Part shown: positions 1-8,053 of the stretch, in pieces
Layout: each line of letters starts with the position of its first letter
How positions within the stretch are numbered: the first letter of the stretch is position 1
From: Crassaminicella thermophila
Lineage (GTDB): Bacteria; Bacillota; Clostridia; Peptostreptococcales; Thermotaleaceae
DNA length: 64,000 nucleotides
NCBI RefSeq assembly: GCF_008152325.1
Contig: NZ_CP042243.1
Span: forward strand, 563,026-627,025
Reading direction: 5' to 3'
Program-made: the position numbers and the translations under genes
The notes under the pieces: model-generated
What the model saw: only the letters and a program-made list of their open reading frames with translations
What the model was told of the DNA's origin: nothing
Databases searched by the model: none

Positions 1-2
1 AA

Positions 3-1682
3 GAAAGAAGTTTTAAAGTGATTAACGATATGAGCTTTAAAAATTCACAAATTTATGCAGAAACTATTGGTGATTGGATTCATGAAAGAATGAATGCTAT
101 GCAGATTTATGCAGATACGCCTATTGTAAAGAGTATGGATTGGAATAAAATAGAACCTTATTTAAAAAAAGAAATAAAAGATTCTAAAATATATAATTGT
201 TTGTTTATAGCTGATGATTTGGGAAATTTTGTAACGACAGATGGAGATCATACAAATATTTATGATCGGAAATACTTTCAAGCTGCAATGAGTGGAAAAT
301 CATCAATATCGAATTTATTAATCTCTAAACTTACAAAGGAATTGATTTGTACTATTGCTGTTCCAATAAGAAATGATAACGGGAAAATTGTTGGAGTGAT
401 GGGAGGAATTATGAATTTAGAGCATATTCATAATTTAACAAAAAAATTCAAAGTAGACCATCCAGATTCCTATTCATATATTTTAGATAAAAATGGACTT
501 ACTATAAGCCATCCAAACAAAAACTTTGTTATGAATAAAAATATTATAAAATCCATAGAATTTGTAGATCCAAAGCCTTATAATATAGATCAGGTATTGA
601 ATAATGATATGGGATATATTGAGTATAATTTTGAAGGAACTATGGCTTATGGGTATTATTATAGTATTCCAAATACAGATGGATGGAAGCTGTTTATTAA
701 AGTTCCAAAGGAATATATATCTAAGTCTATTCAAGAAAATACAAATAAGTTATTAAGTATTGGTATTTTAGGTACAATGATTATTGGGATTATTTCACTT
801 GTTATTGGACAAGTTATAGCAGAACCTATGTTAAAGTTAAAGAAAGATATGAAAGAAAGTAAACGATTGCTTGAAGAGAGAATCAAATATGATCAATTAA
901 GAACAGAATTTTTTTCAAATATTTCTCATGAATTAAAGACACCTTTAAATATTATTTTTTCAACAACCCAATTGTTAAATTTATCTATAAAAGATCCAGA
1001 AAATATCCATGTAGAGAAATTAAATAAATATGTACATACAATGAAGCAAAATTGTAATAGACTTTTAAGATTGATAAATAATTTAATTGATATTACAAAA
1101 ATAGATTCAGGATTTATGCAATTAAATTTACAAAATAAAAATATTGTAGATATAATTGAAGATATTACTTTATCTACTGTAGAATATGTAAAAAGCAAAG
1201 GGCGAACCATTATATTTGATACAGAAGTTGAGGAAAAAGTTATGGCATTTGATCTAGATAAAATTGAAAGAATTATATTAAATCTTATTTCTAATGCTAT
1301 TAAGTTTACAAAGCCAGGAGATAAGATAGAAGTTAGTATTTATGATAAAGAAGACAAAGTTTTTATTGTTGTAAAAGATACGGGAATTGGTATTCCAGAA
1401 GATAAACAAAATTTAATTTTTGAGAGATTTAGACAAGTAGATGGATCACTAAAGAGGAAAACAGAAGGAAGCGGAATTGGTCTATCTTTAGTAAAATCAC
1501 TTGTAACAATGCATGAAGGGAATATTTCTGTAAAAAGAGAATGTGGTAAGGGAACAGAATTTGTGATTAAATTACCTGTGAAATTAGTTTCAGAAGCAGA
1601 TTATATAACAAAAGATAGTAGTTTTTTAGAAAAAGATAGAGTGGAGAAAATAAACATTGAGTTTTCAGACATTTATTCTTAA
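3..1682 (+). CDS. Sensor histidine kinase with dCache-type sensor domain (5' end outside window)
   Basis: Membrane sensor kinase that would autophosphorylate on histidine. The frame is open to the left edge. The first in-window start (GTG at 18) has no ribosome binding site, and the N-terminal membrane segment expected before such a sensor is absent, so the gene starts upstream. Numbered from that GTG: a dCache-like extracytoplasmic domain to about 235 (YDRKYFQAAMSGK, DKNGLTISHP), a membrane segment about 244-267, an H-box SHELKTP with His304, an N-box NAIKF near 425, and ATP-lid glycines DTGIGIP (about 455) and GSGIGLSL (about 485). No response regulator is adjacent. The kinase half closely matches the kinase at 30024-32732, including the last residues (EFSDIYS versus EFSDIYA). 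The ligand is unknown. Confidence 0.9.
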   Translation, partial: ERSFKVINDMSFKNSQIYAETIGDWIHERMNAMQIYADTPIVKSMDWNKIEPYLKKEIKDSKIYNCLFIADDLGNFVTTDGDHTNIYDRKYFQAAMSGKSSISNLLISKLTKELICTIAVPIRNDNGKIVGVMGGIMNLEHIHNLTKKFKVDHPDSYSYILDKNGLTISHPNKNFVMNKNIIKSIEFVDPKPYNIDQVLNNDMGYIEYNFEGTMAYGYYYSIPNTDGWKLFIKVPKEYISKSIQENTNKLLSIGILGTMIIGIISLVIGQVIAEPMLKLKKDMKESKRLLEERIKYDQLRTEFFSNISHELKTPLNIIFSTTQLLNLSIKDPENIHVEKLNKYVHTMKQNCNRLLRLINNLIDITKIDSGFMQLNLQNKNIVDIIEDITLSTVEYVKSKGRTIIFDTEVEEKVMAFDLDKIERIILNLISNAIKFTKPGDKIEVSIYDKEDKVFIVVKDTGIGIPEDKQNLIFERFRQVDGSLKRKTEGSGIGLSLVKSLVTMHEGNISVKRECGKGTEFVIKLPVKLVSEADYITKDSSFLEKDRVEKINIEFSDIYS

Positions 1683-1711
1683 TTTGTTGAATATTTAATT
1701 AAAAATTTATA

Positions 1712-1751
1712 AAAAAATGCTTAAATTTAAAAATTAACTTAAGCATTTTTT
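1712..1751. terminator. Bidirectional intrinsic terminator
   Basis: Perfect 13-bp arms (AAAAAATGCTTAA / TTAAGCATTTTTT) around a 14-nt loop, with an A-run on one side and a T-run on the other. It lies between the convergent kinase gene and bioA and can serve both strands. Confidence 0.8.
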
Positions 1752-1762
1752 TATCATTCCAC

Positions 1763-3109
1763 TTAAAGACGAAAATATGTATTGATTGATTTTAATGCAG
1801 TAGATACCATGAATTCAATATCTTCTTTTTCAATAACATAAGGAGGCATAAAGTAAATTACATTTCCTAAAGGACGAAGTAATAATCCATTTTTTAATGC
1901 AATTTGATAAATTTTATAGCCTACCCTTTCTTTCCAGTCAAATCCTTCTTTTGTTTTTCGATTCTTTACTAATTCTAGTGCACCTATCATTCCTAATTGT
2001 CGAAATTCCCCTATATAAGGATGATTATTAAAAGCATTCTCGACACAATTTTTAATAATTTTAGATTTTTCTTTGTTTTTTTCTATTATATTTTCTTCTT
2101 CAAAAATCTTTAATGTTTCACAGGCTACTGCACAGGCTAGGGTATTTCCGGTATAACTGTGACTATCCATAAAGGCCTTAAGATTTGTATAATCACTATA
2201 GAATGCATCATAGATTGTATTAGTCATAAGCATAACAGATAGAGGCATATATCCTGCTGTAATTCCTTTTGATAGGCACATAATATCAGGAGATACGTTT
2301 GCATGTTCACAAGCAAACATTTTTCCTGTTCGACCAAACCCTACAGCAATTTCATCAGCAATAAAATGAACATTATATGTTGTACAAAGCTTTCTTAACT
2401 TTTTAAGATAAATTGGCGGATAAATTTTCATGCCTGCAGCTCCTTGAATTAAAGGTTCGATAATAACACCAGAAATTTCATGATGTTTTTTGATAATTAG
2501 TTTTTCCATATGCTCAAAGCATTCAGCGTTGCAGGTTTCTCGACAATTACCATAAGGACATCGATAGCAGTCTGGACCTTGGACTTTGTAAGTATTTATT
2601 AAAAGGGGCTTGTATATTTTTTTGTATAAATCGATATCTCCTACAGAAAGGGCTCCAATGGTTTCTCCGTGATAAGCATCAGAAATAGCTACAAATTTTG
2701 TTTTGCTAGGATTTCCAGTTTGTTGATGATATTGAAAGCTTAATTTTAAAGCATTTTCTACTGCTGAAGAACCATTATCAGAGAAAAATACTTTATTAAG
2801 TCCCTTTGGAGTAATTTTTACAAGTTTTTCCGCTAGTTCAATAGCAGGTTTATGAGAGAAATTTGCAAAGATAACATGCTCTAAATTATTCAATTGTTTT
2901 TGAATAGCATTATTAATTCTTGGGTTGCAGTGACCAAATAAATTAACCCACCAAGAAGAAATAGCATCTAAGTATTTATGCCCATCTACATCATATAAAT
3001 AAAGTCCTTTTCCTTTTTCTATAATGATGGGTGGAAAAGTTTCATAATCTTTCATTTGAGAACAAGGATGCCAAATATATTGTAAATCTTTTTTTTGTAA
3101 TGTATTCAT
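1763..3109 (-). CDS. bioA: Adenosylmethionine-8-amino-7-oxononanoate aminotransferase
   Basis: PLP enzyme of biotin synthesis. It transfers the amino group of S-adenosylmethionine to 7-keto-8-aminopelargonate, giving diaminopelargonate in the cytosol. The protein is 448 aa, normal for BioA. It shows the WHPCSQM entry, the class-III aminotransferase [11 protein letters not shown] segment and the PLP lysine in LSKGITAG (Lys281). I chose the ATG at 3109 because GGAGGG lies 6 nt upstream; an upstream in-frame start at 3139 would lie inside bioD. The bioD stop TAG is part of the sequence leading into this Shine-Dalgarno, so the two genes are translationally close and form a bioD-bioA operon. bioB and the genes that make 7-keto-8-aminopelargonate are not in the window. 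Confidence 0.95.
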   Translation of the reverse strand: MNTLQKKDLQYIWHPCSQMKDYETFPPIIIEKGKGLYLYDVDGHKYLDAISSWWVNLFGHCNPRINNAIQKQLNNLEHVIFANFSHKPAIELAEKLVKITPKGLNKVFFSDNGSSAVENALKLSFQYHQQTGNPSKTKFVAISDAYHGETIGALSVGDIDLYKKIYKPLLINTYKVQGPDCYRCPYGNCRETCNAECFEHMEKLIIKKHHEISGVIIEPLIQGAAGMKIYPPIYLKKLRKLCTTYNVHFIADEIAVGFGRTGKMFACEHANVSPDIMCLSKGITAGYMPLSVMLMTNTIYDAFYSDYTNLKAFMDSHSYTGNTLACAVACETLKIFEEENIIEKNKEKSKIIKNCVENAFNNHPYIGEFRQLGMIGALELVKNRKTKEGFDWKERVGYKIYQIALKNGLLLRPLGNVIYFMPPYVIEKEDIEFMVSTALKSINTYFRL

Positions 3110-3120
3110 AAGAATCCCTC

Positions 3121-3840
3121 CTAGCATGGTTCCATCCATTCTATTAATGTTTTTACATCCAAATTTTCTTTGATGATATTTTTTAAATTTCCCAATTGTA
3201 TTTTTTCAACATTTATATCTTTTAGTTTTGGGATTGTAAGTACAGAAAGCTTTGTAAGCTCCTTTATGGTTTTTTTGTTATCAAGATGACATTTATTTGA
3301 AGAATCATATCCATTTAATATAATTCCCTTTACTTTAATTCCAACACTTTGTGCATAGCGTACTGTAAGGAGAGTATGATTGATTGTACCAAGTCCTGCA
3401 CGTCCAACAACAACAATAGGTAAATGTAAATCCTTTACCAAATCATACAGCATATATTTAGCTTTTAGTGGAACAATAAGTCCTCCAGCTCCTTCTACAA
3501 CCATGTATGGATATTTTTGTTTTAGGTCTTCAAATTTTTGTTTTATTATGGAAACTTGAATTGCTACATTTTCTATTTTAGCTGCTAGATGGGGTGAAAC
3601 TGGCGTTTTAAAAGAATAGGGAGTCATATTTTCTAAAGACTCAGGAATATCTCCTAAAGTTTTTACAAAATTGGTGTCTCCTGGAATGAATTGTCCATTT
3701 TTAAAAGCAGCACCACTTAATACAGGCTTGAAATAACAAGCATCATAATTTTTTGAACGAAGAAGATGTATAAGTCCTGCTGTGACAACTGTTTTTCCTA
3801 CATCTGTATCTGTTCCAATAATGAAGAGCCCTTTTGACAT
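3121..3840 (-). CDS. bioD: Dethiobiotin synthetase
   Basis: ATP-dependent carboxylase that closes the ureido ring of diaminopelargonate to give dethiobiotin. The protein is 239 aa. The N-terminal P-loop [14 protein letters not shown] is the BioD signature, and [11 protein letters not shown] and the [14 protein letters not shown] segment are typical of the family. The start has GAGGTG 5 nt upstream. First gene of a two-gene operon with bioA, preceded by a sigma-A promoter overlapping a BirA-like operator. Confidence 0.95.
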   Translation of the reverse strand: MSKGLFIIGTDTDVGKTVVTAGLIHLLRSKNYDACYFKPVLSGAAFKNGQFIPGDTNFVKTLGDIPESLENMTPYSFKTPVSPHLAAKIENVAIQVSIIKQKFEDLKQKYPYMVVEGAGGLIVPLKAKYMLYDLVKDLHLPIVVVGRAGLGTINHTLLTVRYAQSVGIKVKGIILNGYDSSNKCHLDNKKTIKELTKLSVLTIPKLKDINVEKIQLGNLKNIIKENLDVKTLIEWMEPC

Positions 3841-3877
3841 AGTTGCACCTCGAATCTTATTTAGAATACTTTTTTAT

Positions 3878-3930
3878 AGAATACTCCTAAAGTTAAAATT
3901 TGTCAACTTAACAAATTTAAAAGTTAACAA
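3878..3930 (-). promoter_or_regulatory. bioDA promoter overlapping a BirA-type operator
   Basis: Read on the minus strand: -35 TTGACA (3901-3906), 17-nt spacer, -10 TATTCT (3878-3883). The -35 sits inside an inverted repeat TTGTCAAC-N15-GTTAACAA (3900-3930). Firmicute BirA operators have the form TTGTTAAC-N14-16-GTTAACAA, so this differs by one base. Known biology: BirA carrying biotinyl-AMP represses such promoters when biotin is plentiful. That this operator is functional is inferred. Confidence 0.8.
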
Positions 3931-4021
3931 TATAAATATAATAAAATTTTCTGAAAAATAGATGAATAACAGCATAAAATTTTCAAAAATATTATACATA
4001 TTTTATAAAGGAGGGGGTTAT

Positions 4022-5440
4022 ATGCAAGAAGAGAAGAGAAAACTAGATTTTTATGGAGGAGGATGGACATCATTTTTACCATTTTTTATCTTTTTGGTCA
4101 TAGCGATTTATATTTCGGTTCTTAAAGCTCCAGATGTAAGAGGTATGTGGGTAGGAGCTTTAGCAGGTATTATGTTTACTTTTTTCTTAGCAAAAGATAG
4201 AATGTATTATTCAGAGATTGTTATTGAAGGGATGGCTGATAAAATTGCTATTGTGCCAGTAGCATGCTGGATTTTTGCAGGTGTATTTGCTGCTGTATTA
4301 AGATCATCACATTTAGTAGAAGGGATTATATGGGGAGCTTATCATGTGGGTGCAAGTGGAACGATATTTGTAGTGATTACATTTTTAGCATCAGCATTGT
4401 TTGCAACAGCAGCAGGGACAGGTTTTGGAACAATTGTTGCTGGAATGTCTGTATTATATCCTGCAGGAGTTTTACTAGGAGCTAATCCTTTAGTGCTTGC
4501 AGGAGCAATCGTAGGAGGCGGTGCATTTGGAGATAATCTAGCACCAGTTTCAGATACGACTATATGTTCAGCAGCAAGTCAAGGAGCTGATGTAGGTGGA
4601 GTTGTAAAATCAAGACTTAGATATTCAGTTGCAGCTGCTATTATTACACTTTTTGTTATAATCATTTTTGGAGGAGGAGGAACGGTTTCTAATGTTCCAT
4701 ATGAAATATTAGCTCAGTATATGAATCCAAAAGGGTTGATTATGTTAATTCCAGCTGCTATTACAATTTATATAGCCATTAAAAAAGGAGATATTATATA
4801 TGCAACAACTATTGGAACGGTAATTTCTATTGTTATTGCAATTTTGTTTGGTTTAAATAGTTTTTCAAATTTAGTGTATATAAAAGATGGAGCAGTTGGA
4901 GGAGTAATTGTAAATGGTATTGCAGGTATGGTTGATATCTGTATTCTTGCTCTCTTAATCTTATCTTGTGTGCATATTATGAAAGCAGGTGGAGGAGATA
5001 AAAAACTATTAGAATTAGCGGAAAAATTTGTAAAAACTGTAAGAGGCGCAGAAGCATCTATTGCTATATTGGTAACGACAATGGCAGCGATTATGGGTTT
5101 GAATGCACCACCTATTCTTGCAGTGGGAACCTCTTATGCAAAACCATTAGGAGAGAAATATAAAATCCATCCGTATAGAAGAGCAAATATTCTTGATGCT
5201 ACAGCATGTACATTAGCTTATTGCTTGCCTTGGACGCCTGCTTTATTGCTTACTCAATCATTAGCAAAGGATGCAAGTGAACAATTTGGAAACCTTGTCC
5301 CATCGTTAACACCTATACAAATGGCTCCATGGATTATATATTGCTGGACATTGCTAATTGTAATGGGTTTTGCAATTATTACAGGATGGGGAAGAAAATA
5401 TATAGAATCTGATGGAGAGCCTGTAGCAATAAAAAAATGA
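4022..5440 (+). CDS. NhaC-family Na+/H+ antiporter
   Basis: Polytopic membrane carrier of 472 aa, almost wholly hydrophobic with about 11-12 helices. It contains the family-like segments GGGAFGDNLAPVSDTT and ATACTLAYCLPWTPA. It would exchange sodium for protons, or a small organic anion or amino acid as some NhaC relatives do. I chose the ATG at 4022, which has GGAGGGGG just upstream, over the ATG at 3962, which has no ribosome binding site. It is divergent from bioDA and stands alone, ending at the hairpin at 5466. The exact substrate is not readable from sequence. Confidence 0.85.
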   Translation: MQEEKRKLDFYGGGWTSFLPFFIFLVIAIYISVLKAPDVRGMWVGALAGIMFTFFLAKDRMYYSEIVIEGMADKIAIVPVACWIFAGVFAAVLRSSHLVEGIIWGAYHVGASGTIFVVITFLASALFATAAGTGFGTIVAGMSVLYPAGVLLGANPLVLAGAIVGGGAFGDNLAPVSDTTICSAASQGADVGGVVKSRLRYSVAAAIITLFVIIIFGGGGTVSNVPYEILAQYMNPKGLIMLIPAAITIYIAIKKGDIIYATTIGTVISIVIAILFGLNSFSNLVYIKDGAVGGVIVNGIAGMVDICILALLILSCVHIMKAGGGDKKLLELAEKFVKTVRGAEASIAILVTTMAAIMGLNAPPILAVGTSYAKPLGEKYKIHPYRRANILDATACTLAYCLPWTPALLLTQSLAKDASEQFGNLVPSLTPIQMAPWIIYCWTLLIVMGFAIITGWGRKYIESDGEPVAIKK

Positions 5441-5465
5441 CATTTTAAAACAGATGATTTAAAAG

Positions 5466-5499
5466 TAGGCGGGTGAAGTATTCACTTGCCTATTTTGTA
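5466..5499 (+). terminator. Intrinsic terminator after the NhaC gene
   Basis: 12-bp stem TAGGCGGGTGAA / TTCACTTGCCTA with one G-U pair and a 3-nt loop, followed by TTTTG. It starts 26 nt after the stop codon. Confidence 0.75.
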
Positions 5500-5729
5500 T
5501 CATCAATAAAAAGGAATAAAATGATGCAATAGAAGGTTTTAAAATATTTGCAGAAATTTGTTTATTTAGATAGTGCTAGGTTATATATTATAAGAGAGAT
5601 AAAAAGTTAAAGGATAAACAATAGATGTATGCTTCTCTGCATTTTATAGAATATTAATAAAAAAAGCTTTATAAAATATAATTGTATAAGAACTATTTAT
5701 AAAAATTAAATATTTTGGCAGGTGAAAAA

Positions 5730-6308
5730 ATGGTAGAGCGGAAATACTTAAATCAGATGTATTCCCAAAATCCTGATACAGGAAATTTTATTGTTGAAAT
5801 TCAAATGGAGAACTATCTGTATATTTTTAATGAATGGGATAGTGCTTCTTTTAAAAGAAGAGATATTGATCCTGATTTAAGTGATTTTTTAGAGTCTTGT
5901 TCTAGTGATATTCCATTGAATATGGGTATTGAATTGCACTTTAATATTTTGAATGAAGAGAGAAGTCTAAAAAAAGAGAAAACCATTATTTCTGGGTTAA
6001 GAAATTATTATGCTCGCTGTCTCTATTTTGAGAAGCAAGCACTTAAGGAGTTATATAGAAAATTTTTATTTTATATTCTGATTGCTTTTCCATTGTTTTT
6101 TTGTAGTTATGCATTAGACTATTATATTGTAGACAATATTATTTTTACAGGATTACTTGAAGGGGTTTATGTAGGGGGATGGGTTTTTTTATGGGCAGCT
6201 ATTGAAATGCTTGCATTTGATCGGGGTCCAATTATTAGAAAGATAAAAGAATGTAATCGGCTTTTGAAAGCGCCCATTTATTTTTCCTATGATGATTTGT
6301 CAAAATAA
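5730..6308 (+). CDS. Membrane protein of unknown function
   Basis: 192 aa. I do not recognise the family. The first about 110 residues are soluble and acidic. Two hydrophobic segments follow (roughly 114-134 and 143-165) with a short connecting loop, then a charged tail of about 30 residues, so both ends are probably cytoplasmic. I chose the ATG at 5730 because AGGTG lies 5 nt upstream; a TTG 15 nt earlier would leave no ribosome binding site. It is followed 23 nt later by the small Cys-rich gene, probably in one transcript. Confidence 0.7.
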   Translation: MVERKYLNQMYSQNPDTGNFIVEIQMENYLYIFNEWDSASFKRRDIDPDLSDFLESCSSDIPLNMGIELHFNILNEERSLKKEKTIISGLRNYYARCLYFEKQALKELYRKFLFYILIAFPLFFCSYALDYYIVDNIIFTGLLEGVYVGGWVFLWAAIEMLAFDRGPIIRKIKECNRLLKAPIYFSYDDLSK

Positions 6309-6331
6309 GCTTAAGAAGGAGATGGTAAATA

Positions 6332-6523
6332 ATGCATGAAAGTTGCAATGGTTGTTATGCATTGATTGAAGATAGATGCACATTAGGATATAAAATTGAG
6401 CCTTTGTTTTTTAGTATATGTTATATAACAGAAGGCTATAAACCATTAGAAATTTGTCCAAAACCTGAAAATAAGGATAAATATTTAAAGCTATTAAAAG
6501 GAAAGAATATAGATGAAACTTAA
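6332..6523 (+). CDS. Small cysteine-rich protein of unknown function
   Basis: 63 aa with a good AAGGAG site upstream of its ATG. Cysteines occur as an N-terminal CNGC pair followed by single Cys in EDRC, SICY and EICPKP, a pattern that could hold a metal or an iron-sulfur cluster. No membrane segment or signal peptide. It probably shares a transcript with the membrane protein just upstream. Metal binding is a guess from cysteine spacing. Confidence 0.65.
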   Translation: MHESCNGCYALIEDRCTLGYKIEPLFFSICYITEGYKPLEICPKPENKDKYLKLLKGKNIDET

Positions 6524-6623
6524 ATGAGGTGGGATTAACAGTTAATTAAAATCTATAAAAAACTATAAAAGTCTATTGAATGTTTTATGCATTTCAGATG
6601 TTGTAATACTAGAGGTGATATAA

Positions 6624-6719
6624 ATGTATTCAATAGGGGAATCTTCAGAAAAATTAGGTGTAACAATACAAACTTTAATAAATAAGGAGTTTTTTGAAGA
6701 TGGGGTTCAAGAAGAATAA
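6624..6719 (+). pseudogene. Remnant of IS607-type serine recombinase TnpA (N-terminal MerR-like helix-turn-helix)
   Basis: ATG with GAGGTG upstream opens a 31-codon frame beginning MYSIGESSEKLGVTIQTL. This matches the start of IS607-family recombinases, which begin with a MerR-like DNA-binding helix-turn-helix. It stops at 6719 inside the start of tnpB, so the rest of the helix-turn-helix and the whole serine catalytic domain are missing, apparently by an internal deletion. Confidence 0.7.
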
Positions 6720-7890
6720 AGATAGTGTTATATTATGTAAAAAAGTTAAAATATATCCTACAAAAGAACAAATAGCTAATATAGAAAGAGATAGTTTTTT
6801 ATGTAAAATGTTATATAACACTTATCTAACTCAAAGAAAAGAATATTATAATTGCTACAATAAAAGTATGAAAATGACAGAACAACGAAGTCAAATTAAA
6901 TTACTTCGTGAACAAAATACTGAATATGCTAAAGTGTATGCAAAACATCTTCATGCTGTTTGTATGGATTTAGACGAAGATTATAAAGGATGTATTAAAA
7001 AAAGAAGTAAAGGAGAAAAAGCAAAACTCCCAAGATATAAAGATAAAAACTATTTTTACCCACTTAAAACACCTAAACAATATATAAAAATAAAGGAAGA
7101 TAAAATTAAACTAGGCTTTTATGAATTAAAGGTTGATGTTAATGAAATACCAACAAATTATGGAGAAGTCTGGATTAGTAAAGTTAGAAATAAGTATATA
7201 ATTTCAATAACTTATGAAGCTAACAAAAAAGAAAATAATAACAATAATGTTTTAGCAATAGATTTGGGAATTTCTAAACTTGTAACAGGTATAAATCAAA
7301 ATGGAAAAGTTATTGAAATTATAAACCCAAGATATGATAAGTATTGGAATAAAAAAATAGATAAAGTAAGGGCAATGAGAGATACAAAGAAAAAAGGAAG
7401 CAAAAGATATAAAAAATTAACTAGGACTTTAAAAAGATTATATGAAAACAGAAGAAAACAGCAAGAACATTTTATTCATACTATAACAAAATATTTAGTT
7501 TTAAATAATAAAGAATTAATTCTTGGAGATTTATCACAAGAGCAAATGATTAAAAAATCAAATTTAGCAAAATTAAATAGAAGTATAAAGGAAAATTGGG
7601 CTTTAGGGAAATTTAAGACGTTTTTAACATACAAGGCAAAATTGCATGATGTTAATATAGTTTATATAAATGAAGCATATACTTCTAAAACTTGTTCAAA
7701 TTGTGGAAATCAACAAGATATGAGATTATCAAAAAGAACATATACCTGTGAGTGTGGTATGACATTAGATAGAGATATTAATTCAAGCATCAACATTTTC
7801 AATAAATATAAAGAAAATTCAATGTTGAATTACAAAAATATAAATCGAGTAACTACTCTACATTTCCACTATGGAAAATTAGTTGCTTGA
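6694..7890 (+). CDS. tnpB: TnpB, RNA-guided nuclease family protein of an IS607-like element
   Basis: 398 aa, normal for TnpB. TTG start with AAGGAG upstream; ATG at 6700 is an alternative. An N-terminal helical region is followed by the split RuvC domain: RuvC-I Asp in LAIDLGISK (Asp190), RuvC-II segment LILGDLSQEQM (278-279), a zinc ribbon CSNCG...CECG, and RuvC-III Asp in LDRDINSSIN (Asp361). Characterised TnpBs are guided by a reRNA/omegaRNA read from the element's right end. The position that normally carries the RuvC-II glutamate (xxEDL) is glycine here. Whether the protein still cuts is therefore uncertain. Confidence 0.92.
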   Translation: MKMGFKKNKDSVILCKKVKIYPTKEQIANIERDSFLCKMLYNTYLTQRKEYYNCYNKSMKMTEQRSQIKLLREQNTEYAKVYAKHLHAVCMDLDEDYKGCIKKRSKGEKAKLPRYKDKNYFYPLKTPKQYIKIKEDKIKLGFYELKVDVNEIPTNYGEVWISKVRNKYIISITYEANKKENNNNNVLAIDLGISKLVTGINQNGKVIEIINPRYDKYWNKKIDKVRAMRDTKKKGSKRYKKLTRTLKRLYENRRKQQEHFIHTITKYLVLNNKELILGDLSQEQMIKKSNLAKLNRSIKENWALGKFKTFLTYKAKLHDVNIVYINEAYTSKTCSNCGNQQDMRLSKRTYTCECGMTLDRDINSSINIFNKYKENSMLNYKNINRVTTLHFHYGKLVA

Positions 7891-7990
7891 TTTTAAGAAA
7901 GGAAGTGAACAAAAGTACCGTTGGCTTACGGTATAGCATTGTAGAGAAATGCTATTATGTACACTAATATTGTAAAAATATTGAGTGTAT
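7891..7990 (+). ncRNA. Candidate omegaRNA (reRNA) scaffold at the tnpB 3' end
   Basis: Directly after the tnpB stop there are three consecutive hairpins: TACCGT/ACGGTA (7916-7933), ATAGCATT/AATGCTAT (7933-7955) and ACACTAATATT with a one-base-bulged partner (7961-7988). The right end of tnpB elements encodes the guide RNA in studied systems, and position and fold fit. The guide would lie just past the element end, near 7990-8025. Expression is inferred. Confidence 0.55.
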
Positions 7991-7993
7991 GAA

Positions 7994-8040
7994 TAAAATC
8001 TATAACCTTTATATATTTATTTAGATTTTTATAGATTTTA
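7994..8040. repeat. 12-bp inverted repeat upstream of pgcA, third copy flanking tnpB
   Basis: TAAAATCTATAA at 7994-8005 is mirrored exactly at 8029-8040, with 23 nt between. The same 12-mer lies in direct orientation at 6547-6558 before the tnpA remnant. The pair could form a hairpin in the pgcA leader. Confidence 0.7.
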
Positions 8041-8053
8041 TAAAGCTGATTTT

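Larger units (their letters stand above)
6547..8005 (+). mobile_element. IS607-like element: tnpA remnant plus intact tnpB
   Basis: Insertion between the Cys-rich gene and pgcA, with the order tnpA remnant, tnpB, hairpin-rich 3' end. The boundaries given are those of an exact 12-bp direct repeat TAAAATCTATAA (6547-6558 and 7994-8005) and are approximate, since IS607 elements lack terminal inverted repeats. The recombinase is reduced to about 31 codons, so the element cannot move on its own. A third copy of the 12-mer in inverse orientation lies at 8029-8040. Confidence 0.6.
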
